Below, piece by piece: positions 44,755 through 53,061 of a stretch of DNA of 64,000 bases (the first letter of the stretch is position 1; each line of letters starts with the position of its first letter). The DNA is taken from the NCBI GenBank assembly GCA_001917125.1, contig MNTU01000017.1, positions 1 through 64,000 on the forward strand, given 5' to 3'. The notes under the pieces were generated by a model. The model was not told where the DNA came from. It searched no databases and saw only the letters and a program-made list of their open reading frames with translations. Source of the stretch: Azospirillum sp. 47_25 (GTDB lineage Bacteria; Pseudomonadota; Alphaproteobacteria; RF32; CAG-239). The position numbers were made by a program, and so were the translations under genes.

Positions 44755-44778
44755 AGCTATCAGGTTTGTGCATCAAAA

Positions 44779-47430
44779 TCATTTTGAAGGAGACGCCATC
44801 TTGAAACCGCATTTTTTACAAGCGGCAGTAAGATTAGCATCTGCACCTTCCGGTGCCATAAAGCATTCTTCTTTCACTCCTTTTTGTTTACACCATTTTT
44901 CCATTTCTTGATCGTATTCCTTCTGAAGCTCATCTTGTTTTGCATTAAGCTTTTCAACACATGCTTGAGCTTCGGCAGCCGCTTTGTTCGGATCTGTTGA
45001 CTTTACAGAATTAGCACATGTTTTGCAAATGCTATCTCCGCTCTTACATTGTTCAGCTAATGCACTTTTAATTTTCGACAAATCCGATCCTGTTGTTTGC
45101 GTTGTTGCCGCAGGCTTTTCTTCCTTTTTCTCCTCTTTCTTTTCTTCTTCCTTCTTACCGTTCAGGGCTTCTTTGACACTTTCAGCCGTTGCGCGGTTAT
45201 ATTCGTTGACCAGCTCGGTTTTAACCTTGTTGCCTTTGGCATCGTAGGTCACTTTATTACCCGCGCTGTCAGTAACGGTTCTGGAACCGTCCGGGCTTTT
45301 AACAACCGTTGTACCGTCTTTGGTGGTTGTGGTGGTGCCGTCCTTATTAACTGTGGTTACAGTCTTACCGTCTTTGGAGGTGGTGCGAACCGAACCGTCG
45401 CCAAGAGTTTCGACCTTTTTGCCGTCAGCGGTTGTCTGCGTGTTTTTAACATAGCCGGAAGTCTTTTTAAAGGCTTCTTCTTCGGCTTTAGCCTGTTCTT
45501 CCCGTTTGGTTGCATCACTGCGGAAGTCAAACATTCCGTTTTGTTTACTTTGTTCCGCGGTATCCATACCTTCGGTTACCGCCGTTCCGACACCGAAGCC
45601 GACACCGAGAATTTTACCCAAAGCCCCGTCACCGCCGATGGACTGGCCTTCATTGGCCGCATTGGCAACGTTTTTAACCGAGTTCGAGGCATTGTTGGCA
45701 ATGTTGCCGACTTTGTTAATTCCGGAGAGAATGGTCGAACCACCGCCGGCTCCGTCATTTTCAAGCCATTTATTAACGCCGGTTTTATTATTGTTCACCG
45801 TTTCTTCCATTTGTTCCATATATTTCTTTTCCTGCTCACTGCAGTTACCGGCATTACATTTTTTCGTTAACTTATCAAGCGTTTCCTGAGCTTCGGCCCG
45901 AGCCTCGCGCGCCGCATTGGTTGAACCGGCGTCACGAATATTGTTAGACAGATTACCGGCATTGGTCGCAATATTATTGGCCAGAACTTGCCCGGAGTTG
46001 ACAATTGTACCGGTTGCATTGGCCACAGCGCCGGCCGCATTAATAATACCGTCCAGTCCGCCGCCACCGCTCTTAATCTGAGCAGTCATATTGGAAACCG
46101 CAGATTTAACGTTGCTGACCGTCGATTTGGCCGCTTTATACATATCGCTGGCATTGCGGACCGCATCTAAACCGGCCGTAATCGAGCCTTTCAAATCTTT
46201 TAGTGACCACTTCTGCTTTTTCCCGGTAACCGTGACTTCCGGCAAAATCTGATTACAGGAAGTGCTGTTTTTATCCAAATCCTCATCGCAGTCGGTTACC
46301 TGACCGTCACTGCCCTGAATATCAGAGAAACCGGCCGGCAGATATTTACCAAAACGCAGGGTATTATCTTTGCCGGTGGTAAAATACTCGATAAACGGCG
46401 TCATCATCGATAAGAGGAACAAACCGATACCGATGTTGGCCAAGTGTTTCCAGTTCATTTTTCCGAAAATAGCGGCATAAGCAAGCGCAACCATACCGAA
46501 ACCGGAAATAATGTAAGCGATGACCCGCAAATCGGCCAAGGTGGTGGTGGCTTTGCAGGCAATCAACAGAAAGACGTTACCGCCGATTTCATCCGCGCTG
46601 CACATTTTCGGCGCATTGGACTGAGCTTCGGCCAAATCTTCCTTGGCCTGCTCAATGATGCCGTCGGCATCATCCGCAGCGGCAATAGAGGCTTCCTGCG
46701 CATCTCGTTCCGCCATATATTCGGCAGCCGCTTCATCTTCGTCCTGAGCATAAAAAGCATTGGCTTTCTGGTTGGCCGCATCTAAAGCCGTTTGAGCAGA
46801 TTCCGCACTGGCTCGGGCAGCAGCCAAATCGGCCAGATCTTCATCGTCGCATTTGCCTTTGGCGCATTTTTCTTCTTTCTTAGCTTCTTTTTTGGCGGCT
46901 TTATTGTCTTTCTTAACGTCTTTCTTAACGTCTTTCTCGACTTCTTTCTGATTTTTTTCAGCTGTTTTTAAATCTTGCTGAGCCTGCTTCAACGCTTCAT
47001 TGGCCGCCTTCATTTCTTCCGGCGTGCTAGCGTTTTTCAAGCGTTCCTGAGCCGCCGCAACACCCTGCTGGGCCTGCTCGGTCAGCGCTTCCATATTTCT
47101 GATACGTTCATCCCCGGCATTCAAGGTGTCGGCATATTTTTCTTTGGAGGCGTCACGCTGGTCATATCGCTGCTGCTGTGCATCATAAATTGCCCGGGCT
47201 TCGTCACTTTGTCCGGCGGCGGCATTACGTGCCTGATTTTTGGCAATTGTTTCTTGTGTTTTTTTATCCAGTGTGCTCCAGCCGCCGATTTCTTCTTCAT
47301 CGGGAGCTTCTTCCTCTATAACCGGAGGTACGATTGATTGCGCCATAACCGGCACAACCATATAATTCAGGCCGAAACCAAAACAAAGCAGAAATGATAA
47401 ATTTTTTATCAATTTAAGTAAGTTTCTCAT
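44779..47430 (-). CDS. Large exported protein with embedded VirB2-like domain
   Basis: 883 aa. Signal peptide (V-P-V-M-A, about residue 30). Residues about 70-275 are charged coiled coil, including Lys-rich runs. Residues about 275-350 are a VirB2/TrbC-like double-TM unit (LRVIAYIISGFGMVALAYAA, FGKMNWKHLANIGIGLFLLS), strikingly parallel to the two small VirB2-like proteins upstream (FGTLNWKWLVAIIIG and IGKVKWTWFAGLAVG). The rest is Asn/Ala/Gly-rich, then a D-G-T repeat stretch (about 675-735), a Lys/Glu patch and a Cys-rich C-terminus (CKTCANSVK, WCKQKGVKEECF, CKKCGF). It may be an assembly platform or a special pilin; no known homologue comes to mind. Confidence 0.75.
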   Translation of the reverse strand: MRNLLKLIKNLSFLLCFGFGLNYMVVPVMAQSIVPPVIEEEAPDEEEIGGWSTLDKKTQETIAKNQARNAAAGQSDEARAIYDAQQQRYDQRDASKEKYADTLNAGDERIRNMEALTEQAQQGVAAAQERLKNASTPEEMKAANEALKQAQQDLKTAEKNQKEVEKDVKKDVKKDNKAAKKEAKKEEKCAKGKCDDEDLADLAAARASAESAQTALDAANQKANAFYAQDEDEAAAEYMAERDAQEASIAAADDADGIIEQAKEDLAEAQSNAPKMCSADEIGGNVFLLIACKATTTLADLRVIAYIISGFGMVALAYAAIFGKMNWKHLANIGIGLFLLSMMTPFIEYFTTGKDNTLRFGKYLPAGFSDIQGSDGQVTDCDEDLDKNSTSCNQILPEVTVTGKKQKWSLKDLKGSITAGLDAVRNASDMYKAAKSTVSNVKSAVSNMTAQIKSGGGGLDGIINAAGAVANATGTIVNSGQVLANNIATNAGNLSNNIRDAGSTNAAREARAEAQETLDKLTKKCNAGNCSEQEKKYMEQMEETVNNNKTGVNKWLENDGAGGGSTILSGINKVGNIANNASNSVKNVANAANEGQSIGGDGALGKILGVGFGVGTAVTEGMDTAEQSKQNGMFDFRSDATKREEQAKAEEEAFKKTSGYVKNTQTTADGKKVETLGDGSVRTTSKDGKTVTTVNKDGTTTTTKDGTTVVKSPDGSRTVTDSAGNKVTYDAKGNKVKTELVNEYNRATAESVKEALNGKKEEEKKEEKKEEKPAATTQTTGSDLSKIKSALAEQCKSGDSICKTCANSVKSTDPNKAAAEAQACVEKLNAKQDELQKEYDQEMEKWCKQKGVKEECFMAPEGADANLTAACKKCGFKMASPSK

Positions 47431-47521
47431 AGCAGCCTCCTTGTTTAGTTCCGTCTCTTTAATAATTTTTTTCAGCCGATATAATATAAAAGCCTTCAGC
47501 TCCGTGTGATTAAATCATCCG

Positions 47522-47983
47522 TCATTTCTGATTGTCATTCGCACTAATCAAACTGTCCGTTATCATTTCGTCGGTGATGACATCGCTGTCAACCATATAG
47601 TTGATGATACCGGCGGTCAGCGCAATAACGACCAAACCTATGATGATCGCAACCAGCCATTTCCAGTTCAGGGTTCCGAAAAAGCCGCCGATAGCAATCG
47701 CGACAATACCAAAACCGGACACGGCATAAATAATCTCCCGCATTCCGCCGAAAATTTTAGCTCCGTGATTGGTTAAATCACTGAACAGGGCCTTGTCTTC
47801 AGCAAAGGAGTTTGTTGCAAATAAAATTGAAGAAACAGCAAACACCATTACTGAAAAGACCAGGAATTTCTTTAATTTTACGCACAACATCTTCTCACCC
47901 TTTTCCCGTAAATAATTTCTGAGCTTAGCCAGCAGATAAGCAAAAGGGAGGGTATATGGCGTATGTCTCGTTAAGTTTTCCAT
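47522..47983 (-). CDS. virB2: VirB2-like pilin, copy 2
   Basis: 153 aa from ATG 47983, which has a very strong GGGAGGG site; an internal ATG at 47890 also has a usable site and would start right at the signal peptide (hydrophobic, ending S-F-A-E). The long-leader form recalls VirB2 precursors, whose leaders are extended. The mature protein has the two-TM VirB2 layout: IIYAVSGFGIVAIAIGGFFG, then the NWKW loop and LVAIIIGLVVIALTAGIINY, followed by an acidic tail. VirB2 is the major subunit of the T-pilus. It shares the G-F-G-[IL]-V motif and W-K/W loop with its two neighbours. Confidence 0.8.
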   Translation of the reverse strand: MENLTRHTPYTLPFAYLLAKLRNYLREKGEKMLCVKLKKFLVFSVMVFAVSSILFATNSFAEDKALFSDLTNHGAKIFGGMREIIYAVSGFGIVAIAIGGFFGTLNWKWLVAIIIGLVVIALTAGIINYMVDSDVITDEMITDSLISANDNQK

Positions 47984-48024
47984 AGTTCCCTCCCTTTAGT
48001 TATCATTAAGCAGCTAAGCGCTGA

Positions 48025-48363
48025 TTAAATCTTACCGAAAGTCGTTGCCAAGCCGGCATCGGTAGAACCGGTTGCATATTCAACGATTGAACCGGCAGCA
48101 GCCAGAATACCCAGACCAACGGCCAAGCCGGCAAACCAAGTCCATTTTACCTTACCGATAATGGCCTGGAAGGCAATACCGACCAAACCGAAACCACCCA
48201 GAATAAAGGTAATGGTTTTTACGTTATCGAATACGTTACGGGTTTTTGTCTGCGCCGTGCTCATCAAGCTGGCACCGTCAGCCCAGGCATCCCCGCACAA
48301 ACCCATTGCAACCAACAAGGTCAGGCAGCAAAGAGTTAAAATATTTCTCTTTAAAAATTGCAT
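48025..48363 (-). CDS. virB2: VirB2-type pilin, copy 1
   Basis: 112 aa, the expected VirB2 precursor length. Signal peptide ends D-A-W-A-D (about residue 28). Two hydrophobic helices (about 48-68 ITFILGGFGLVGIAFQAIIG and about 75-95 WFAGLAVGLGILAAAGSIVE) are linked by the basic K-V-K-W-T-W loop expected on the cytoplasmic side, followed by a short C-terminus. A good GGAGA site precedes the ATG. As the first gene of the minus-strand cluster, with its own long upstream region, it is the likeliest major pilin. It is the most compact of three VirB2-like proteins in a row. Confidence 0.85.
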   Translation of the reverse strand: MQFLKRNILTLCCLTLLVAMGLCGDAWADGASLMSTAQTKTRNVFDNVKTITFILGGFGLVGIAFQAIIGKVKWTWFAGLAVGLGILAAAGSIVEYATGSTDAGLATTFGKI

Positions 48364-48726
48364 AATCTTTCTCCTTCAATTAATTTAGCAAAACTTCTTA
48401 TACTCTTTTAGGATAGCTAATTTTTAGCATTTTTACCAGCCTAAAAAGACTTGGATAAAAAGAGATAACTCGTTGTTTTAATGTAATAATTTTTCCTGTA
48501 ACAAAAAATTCACAGAAGTTAAATAAACCTAAACACCTTATTTCTACCCCTAAAAAGTAAATTTTTCTCTAATAAAGCCGAAATCAGAAAATCACTTTCC
48601 GGGAAAGCAAAGCCCCTATATTCCGACAAACGGAAAAATTTTTTTTCAAAGCTTTGTGCATAAAATTATATCTGCTTGCCAAGAGTCGCATATTGAATTA
48701 TCAAGGCTTTAGAGGGATTTTATTTT
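48364..48726. promoter_or_regulatory. Divergent intergenic region between pilin and OmpA-domain genes
   Basis: 363 bp, AT-rich, with no coding sequence I can support. It must hold the promoters for the minus-strand virB2 transcript and the plus-strand OmpA-domain gene. I see several TATAAT-like hexamers, for example TATAAG read on the minus strand near 48400, but no pair with a convincing -35, so no exact promoter is called. Confidence 0.5.
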
Positions 48727-50676
48727 ATGGGAAAAACGAGTTTAAAAACTTTTGTTTGCAGCTTTGTTTTCTCTTTGTTCACGATTTTGAGCGTAAACAA
48801 GGAGTTTTTCAGTGTTCCCAAGCCCTCTGACACTGAAATTAAAATTCCCAACAAAAATATTTCCCTGTTTTTCAAGAGCCTGCCCTCTCCCGCCAAAGCA
48901 GCCAAAACCATTCCGGTTAAAAAAATTGCCTTGTCGGTGCCCGTTTCTCCCTCAACGGAAAAACTGTCCGAAGTTTCGGCAGAAGACCCTATCCCTCTGA
49001 CTTTTGCCGGCAACGACATTGAATTTGATCTGAACGAAAAAACCGCAGAAGCTTCTGTCAAGGCCGCAGAGGCCGTTTCCGCGCCTCAGCCGGCTCCGCA
49101 ACAGACGGTTTCCAAGGCGGAACCGGCGGCTCCTCCGGCCGAAAAGCCGCAGACCATGGAAGACAAAATTGCGGCAAATTATCAGGATATTATCGGCAGT
49201 GCTCCGCCGGTTGACGAAAACGAATTACAGCAGCCGATTGAAGACCCGGTTCCGTTCAGCAATAAAATCGTTCAGGCCAAAGTTCAGATTATCCGCCCCA
49301 ACGAAGAACGGGTCCGGAAGAAGAAAATGACCACCGTTTCCCAAGAGCCGGAAACGGTTTTGGCGCAAGCGGACATTCCGATTACGCGGGAAGAAAAAGC
49401 CGAGCCGGCTCCCAAACCGGAGAACATTCTCGCCCCCGAGATTGCGGAGGAAGAGGAAAGCTTTATTATCGCCCGCGTTCCCGATGAAGACGACAGCGAA
49501 GGAAACAACGAAGACAACCTTGTCTCCGACAAACCGCTGCCGCCGACTTTCAAAGTCGCCAAAGCCGCACCGAACCCGGATACGGCGCCTGATTTTCCGT
49601 CCAAAGAGCAAATAAAAGTTTCCGCAGGGGAGCCGGAGAACCTGCTTATTCCGCTGGAGAAAGACCAGAGCGCCAAAATCGAGACCGCAGAAGCCAAAAT
49701 TATCGACACTCCGAATGCCGATAAGCTGGCCATGCTGACAGGGAAAGCAACAATCCGCAGTATGACGGAAAATCAGGCGCCGGCAGAAAAGAAAGAGAAA
49801 GACGACACAACTTCCGGCTGGACAACTATGGCGGAAAAGAACAATGAAGACAGCGTCTGGGTTGCGGCCAAAGGCACCGGGCATCAGAGAAACCGCCAAA
49901 TAACCAAAGAAGCATATTTTAAAAATGCCGACAATGTCGCCGTCAAACAGACAATCGAAGCAGAAAAAAAGCTTAAAAAAGGCGGCAGCGGCGAAGTTAA
50001 AGTCGCCTCGGAGGTCGTCAACAACCTGCTGATACCCATTCCCGAGGATATTTTGAACGACCCCAATCTGACGCCGCAGCTGGTTTCCTCTGAAAAAGAC
50101 AAAGACATCGAGCAGCAAGTCAGCGAACAGGAAGCAGCCGAACAGCCGGCCCCCGCGAAGCAGACGCAAACTTCGTCTTCAGGAAAGGAAAGCGGCGGTC
50201 TGTTTAAAAGCATTACGTCAATTTTCAGCAAAAACCAGACCGCAGACGGCAGCGCCAAAGACGAAAACGGCGGCGGCCCCAGCTTTTTTGACCAATTTAC
50301 CGGAAAATCGCGCCAAAAGGCGACGACCGGAAAAATATTACCGACCGAAATACGCCTTGCTTTCCAACCGAACCGAGCCGAAATTTCCGGGGTTACTCTG
50401 AAATGGCTGCAGGCTTTTGCCAACAAGACGATAGAAGAAAAGAACGTCGGACTGGAAATCAGGATTGACGGCAGCAGCTCATATGAGCTCCAGCAAAAGC
50501 GGCTCAATCTGCTCAACAACATTTTGGCGTCAAGCGGGGTCGATTACCGCAAAATCAATACGGTTTTCACCACCAGGGAGCCCAATTCATTTATTATTCG
50601 GACAGTAAGACTCAACAATTCTAACGGAGGCATAAAGGAAAATAACGAGTGGCAAGACTACTATAAGGCCTGGTAA
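48727..50676 (+). CDS. Envelope protein with OmpA-like peptidoglycan-binding C-terminus
   Basis: 649 aa. An N-terminal signal anchor or signal peptide (about 8-24) is followed by a long Pro/Glu/Lys/Ala-rich, probably extended region (about 30-530). A C-terminal domain at about 535-635 has the OmpA/MotB pattern: a beta strand with IRLAFQPNRAEIS, a helix, EIRIDGSSSYELQQKRLNLL and SSGVDYRKI. Such domains bind diaminopimelate in peptidoglycan. A Pro-rich arm plus OmpA domain suggests a protein spanning the periplasm, like TonB- or PilX-type linkers. It reads divergently from virB2 and precedes the type IVb pilus operon by about 100 bp, so it could serve either machine. Confidence 0.72.
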   Translation: MGKTSLKTFVCSFVFSLFTILSVNKEFFSVPKPSDTEIKIPNKNISLFFKSLPSPAKAAKTIPVKKIALSVPVSPSTEKLSEVSAEDPIPLTFAGNDIEFDLNEKTAEASVKAAEAVSAPQPAPQQTVSKAEPAAPPAEKPQTMEDKIAANYQDIIGSAPPVDENELQQPIEDPVPFSNKIVQAKVQIIRPNEERVRKKKMTTVSQEPETVLAQADIPITREEKAEPAPKPENILAPEIAEEEESFIIARVPDEDDSEGNNEDNLVSDKPLPPTFKVAKAAPNPDTAPDFPSKEQIKVSAGEPENLLIPLEKDQSAKIETAEAKIIDTPNADKLAMLTGKATIRSMTENQAPAEKKEKDDTTSGWTTMAEKNNEDSVWVAAKGTGHQRNRQITKEAYFKNADNVAVKQTIEAEKKLKKGGSGEVKVASEVVNNLLIPIPEDILNDPNLTPQLVSSEKDKDIEQQVSEQEAAEQPAPAKQTQTSSSGKESGGLFKSITSIFSKNQTADGSAKDENGGGPSFFDQFTGKSRQKATTGKILPTEIRLAFQPNRAEISGVTLKWLQAFANKTIEEKNVGLEIRIDGSSSYELQQKRLNLLNNILASSGVDYRKINTVFTTREPNSFIIRTVRLNNSNGGIKENNEWQDYYKAW

Positions 50677-50773
50677 AGCCTTGGTAATAAGTTATGGCTT
50701 ACGCTTGATTATTTATTTTTCAATATGTATTATAGGTAAAAATATGACAAAATATAGCTTAGGAAACACAGAT

Positions 50774-51439
50774 ATGAGCATAAATTTTCGGTTAGCTGCC
50801 GGATTACTGGGGGTATTTGTCCTTACCGCCTGCATGGGAACTTTGAGCCACCCGGTCGAAATTCCGCCGGAAGAAGTCGAATGTGACGAAAACGGCAACA
50901 AAGTCTGCACCCAAACCAATGCTGCGGCTCAACCGGCCGGCGGCATGCAGGACAGCGAATTTGTCAACTATACGAAAGTTGCGGCGGATTACCGCGAATA
51001 CGGCGAAAGAACGCCGCGCGACCAGAATATTGTTGACGGCGGTGCCGGAAGCAACATGTCTGCGGCTATCCCCCCGTCTATCGAGAGTGAAGTTGTCGAT
51101 TATGAAGAAGAAATCAAGGAAAACGATACCGGAATGTCTAACGGCAGCGGCGAATATAACGCCGAAGACCCGGTAGAAGACTGGCTGGCCGAAGAAGGGC
51201 AGACCCTGAAAGACCTGCTGACTGAATGGAGCGAAAGAGCCGGCTGGAGATTAATCTGGAATTCTAACCGCAATTACACGCTCACGGCCGGTGCGATGTT
51301 CCGCGGCCGTTTTGCCGATGTCAGCTCCGCGTTAATCAGAGCTTTTGCCAGAGCCCGGCCGGCGCCGATTGCCACTTTTTACAAAGGAAACCGCGTCTTA
51401 GTTGTTGAGACCATGGAGGATGAAAATGCTTATGAATAA
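50774..51439 (+). CDS. pilL: PilL-type lipoprotein with TcpQ domain
   Basis: 221 aa from ATG 50774 (AGGA 9 bp upstream; the longer frame spoils the signal). Lipobox L-T-A-C, Cys20. The middle is acidic and low in structure. The C-terminus (about 135-215) is a TcpQ/PilL domain: LKDLLTEWSERAGWRLIWNS, then RGRFADVSSALIRAF and NRVLVVET. In type IVb pili this protein helps to place or stabilise the PilN secretin in the outer membrane. It overlaps pilN by 14 bp, in the same order as the plasmid R64 pil operon (pilL-pilN, with pilM absent here). It is shorter than R64 PilL. Confidence 0.8.
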   Translation: MSINFRLAAGLLGVFVLTACMGTLSHPVEIPPEEVECDENGNKVCTQTNAAAQPAGGMQDSEFVNYTKVAADYREYGERTPRDQNIVDGGAGSNMSAAIPPSIESEVVDYEEEIKENDTGMSNGSGEYNAEDPVEDWLAEEGQTLKDLLTEWSERAGWRLIWNSNRNYTLTAGAMFRGRFADVSSALIRAFARARPAPIATFYKGNRVLVVETMEDENAYE

Positions 51440-53045
51440 GATTACCAAGTACAGCCTGGGCGCTTTAATGGTCGCAATTGCGGGTTCCTGTTCGCTTTCA
51501 ACCAAAATGGATGCGACCATTGACCGCGAGGTTGAAGCAACGACGCAGCTGAAAGAGACGGCCAAAATTCCGGACAAAGCTCTTAACGACGACGTGGTTC
51601 GCGTCAAAAACGACATCTGGCTCGGCGATTCAAGCCAAATAGAATATGAAGGCCAGCCTATTCCGTCATATCTGGAAGGGAAAGACGGCATTACCTTAAT
51701 CAGTAACCGTCCGATTACGCTGTATGAAATCGGCGATATGATTAACAAAATTACCGGAATGCGCGTCAGTTACGCAACACATTTGGAAAAAGAAGTTTTA
51801 AGCAACGGCGCCAAAAACAAGCCGACGGCACAAGCTATCAACGCGGACTGGACCGATCCCAGCAAGATGCTAGTTTCCTATCAGGGGCCGCTGAGCGGGC
51901 TGTTGAACGAAATCGGTTCCCGTTTCGGCATTTGGTGGAAATATGACCGTAAAGAAATTTATTTTTACAAATTCGTTACCAGGACTTTCGTTTTATATAC
52001 GCTGCCGAGCACGCCGTCCTTTTCGGTTAATGTCGGCGGTTCTTCACAGGGCAGCGGCGGTTCGTCTTCCATCTCACTGCAAAGCAGTACCAAGATGGAT
52101 TTCTGGAAGAACATTGAAACAGCCATAAAGAACATGCTGGACAAAGATTCAAAGTACACGATGGATCCGTCCAACGGTACGATTACCGTCAGCGCAACAC
52201 CGAACGACATTAAAAAGGTGGCTAAATACATTAACGAGCAAAATACCCGCTTGTCACGTCAGGTGGCCATCAGCGTTAAAGTTCTGCAGGTCAGCATTGA
52301 CGACAGCGATCAATATGGTTTGGACTTGTCTGCCGTTTGGAAAAGTCCGCAGGGCGAAAGCATCGGCGTTTCCAGTATTGCCGGCGGTTTGGGGCAAGAC
52401 GTCACCAAGAACCTGACAATGACCCTGCTGCCCGGAAACGTTACCGTTAACGGTGCACTGCAGGCTTTGTCAACTCAGGGAACGACCAACCTGATTACCA
52501 GCGGTACGGTTACCACGCTAAACAATAAACCTGCCCCGATTCAGGTTGTTAAAAAGCAGAACTATATTTCGGAAATTACCAAAACCAACAGCGGCGGCGA
52601 TGCCAGCTACTATGACGTTTCGACAGAGACCGAAGAAATCGAAACCGGTTTTACCATGGACGTTTTGCCGCGTATTCTGGAACACGGACGGTTAATGCTG
52701 ATGTTTAACCTAACCCTTTCGGATTTGATTTCGTTGGAAAAAGTCAGTCTGGATGACCGTACCGACGGCGAAACCAGCGAAGGCGGCGGACAATATATTC
52801 AGAACCCGATTATCGAATCCCGCGGGTTTACGCAGGAAGTTGCGATGAAATCAGGGCAGTCTTTGGTACTGACCGGTTATGAACGGGTTGAAAATACCAG
52901 TGAAAAATCCGGTGTCGGTTCGGCCAACAACTCACTGCTCGGCGGTACGGCCACAGCCAGCAAAACCAGAAGCATTCTGGTCATTATCCTGACGCCGGTG
53001 GTTCTGGATTCTCCGTTATCTCCGGAATCAAGAATGAAAGATTAA
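51426..53045 (+). CDS. pilN: PilN-type secretin lipoprotein of a type IVb pilus
   Basis: 539 aa, the family length. ATG 51426 is 7 bp after GGAGG. Lipobox A-G-S-C (Cys22). An N-terminal N0/STN-like region (about 85-190: ISNRPITLYEIGDMINKITG) is followed by a Gly/Ser insert and N1 region (about 205-280), then the secretin core (about 280-530) with VAISVKVLQVSIDDSDQYGL, a TGFTMDVLPRILEHGRLML segment and an ILVIILTPVVL end. PilN forms the outer-membrane ring through which the pilus exits. It belongs to the R64-like set pilL-N-O-P-Q-R-S. All landmarks of a working secretin are present. Confidence 0.92.
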   Translation: MLMNKITKYSLGALMVAIAGSCSLSTKMDATIDREVEATTQLKETAKIPDKALNDDVVRVKNDIWLGDSSQIEYEGQPIPSYLEGKDGITLISNRPITLYEIGDMINKITGMRVSYATHLEKEVLSNGAKNKPTAQAINADWTDPSKMLVSYQGPLSGLLNEIGSRFGIWWKYDRKEIYFYKFVTRTFVLYTLPSTPSFSVNVGGSSQGSGGSSSISLQSSTKMDFWKNIETAIKNMLDKDSKYTMDPSNGTITVSATPNDIKKVAKYINEQNTRLSRQVAISVKVLQVSIDDSDQYGLDLSAVWKSPQGESIGVSSIAGGLGQDVTKNLTMTLLPGNVTVNGALQALSTQGTTNLITSGTVTTLNNKPAPIQVVKKQNYISEITKTNSGGDASYYDVSTETEEIETGFTMDVLPRILEHGRLMLMFNLTLSDLISLEKVSLDDRTDGETSEGGGQYIQNPIIESRGFTQEVAMKSGQSLVLTGYERVENTSEKSGVGSANNSLLGGTATASKTRSILVIILTPVVLDSPLSPESRMKD

Positions 53046-53061
53046 TATAGGAAAAAAACAA

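Noticed and set aside
19214..48363. Reading the cluster as a Dot/Icm (type IVB) system with DotG-like repeats
   Set aside because: Giant repeat-bearing VirB10 recalls DotG, but the gene order B2-B3-B4-...-B8-B7-B8-B9-B10-B11, the VirB9 CagX pattern, VirB3, VirB2 and a VirB11-type ATPase all fit a P-type system.
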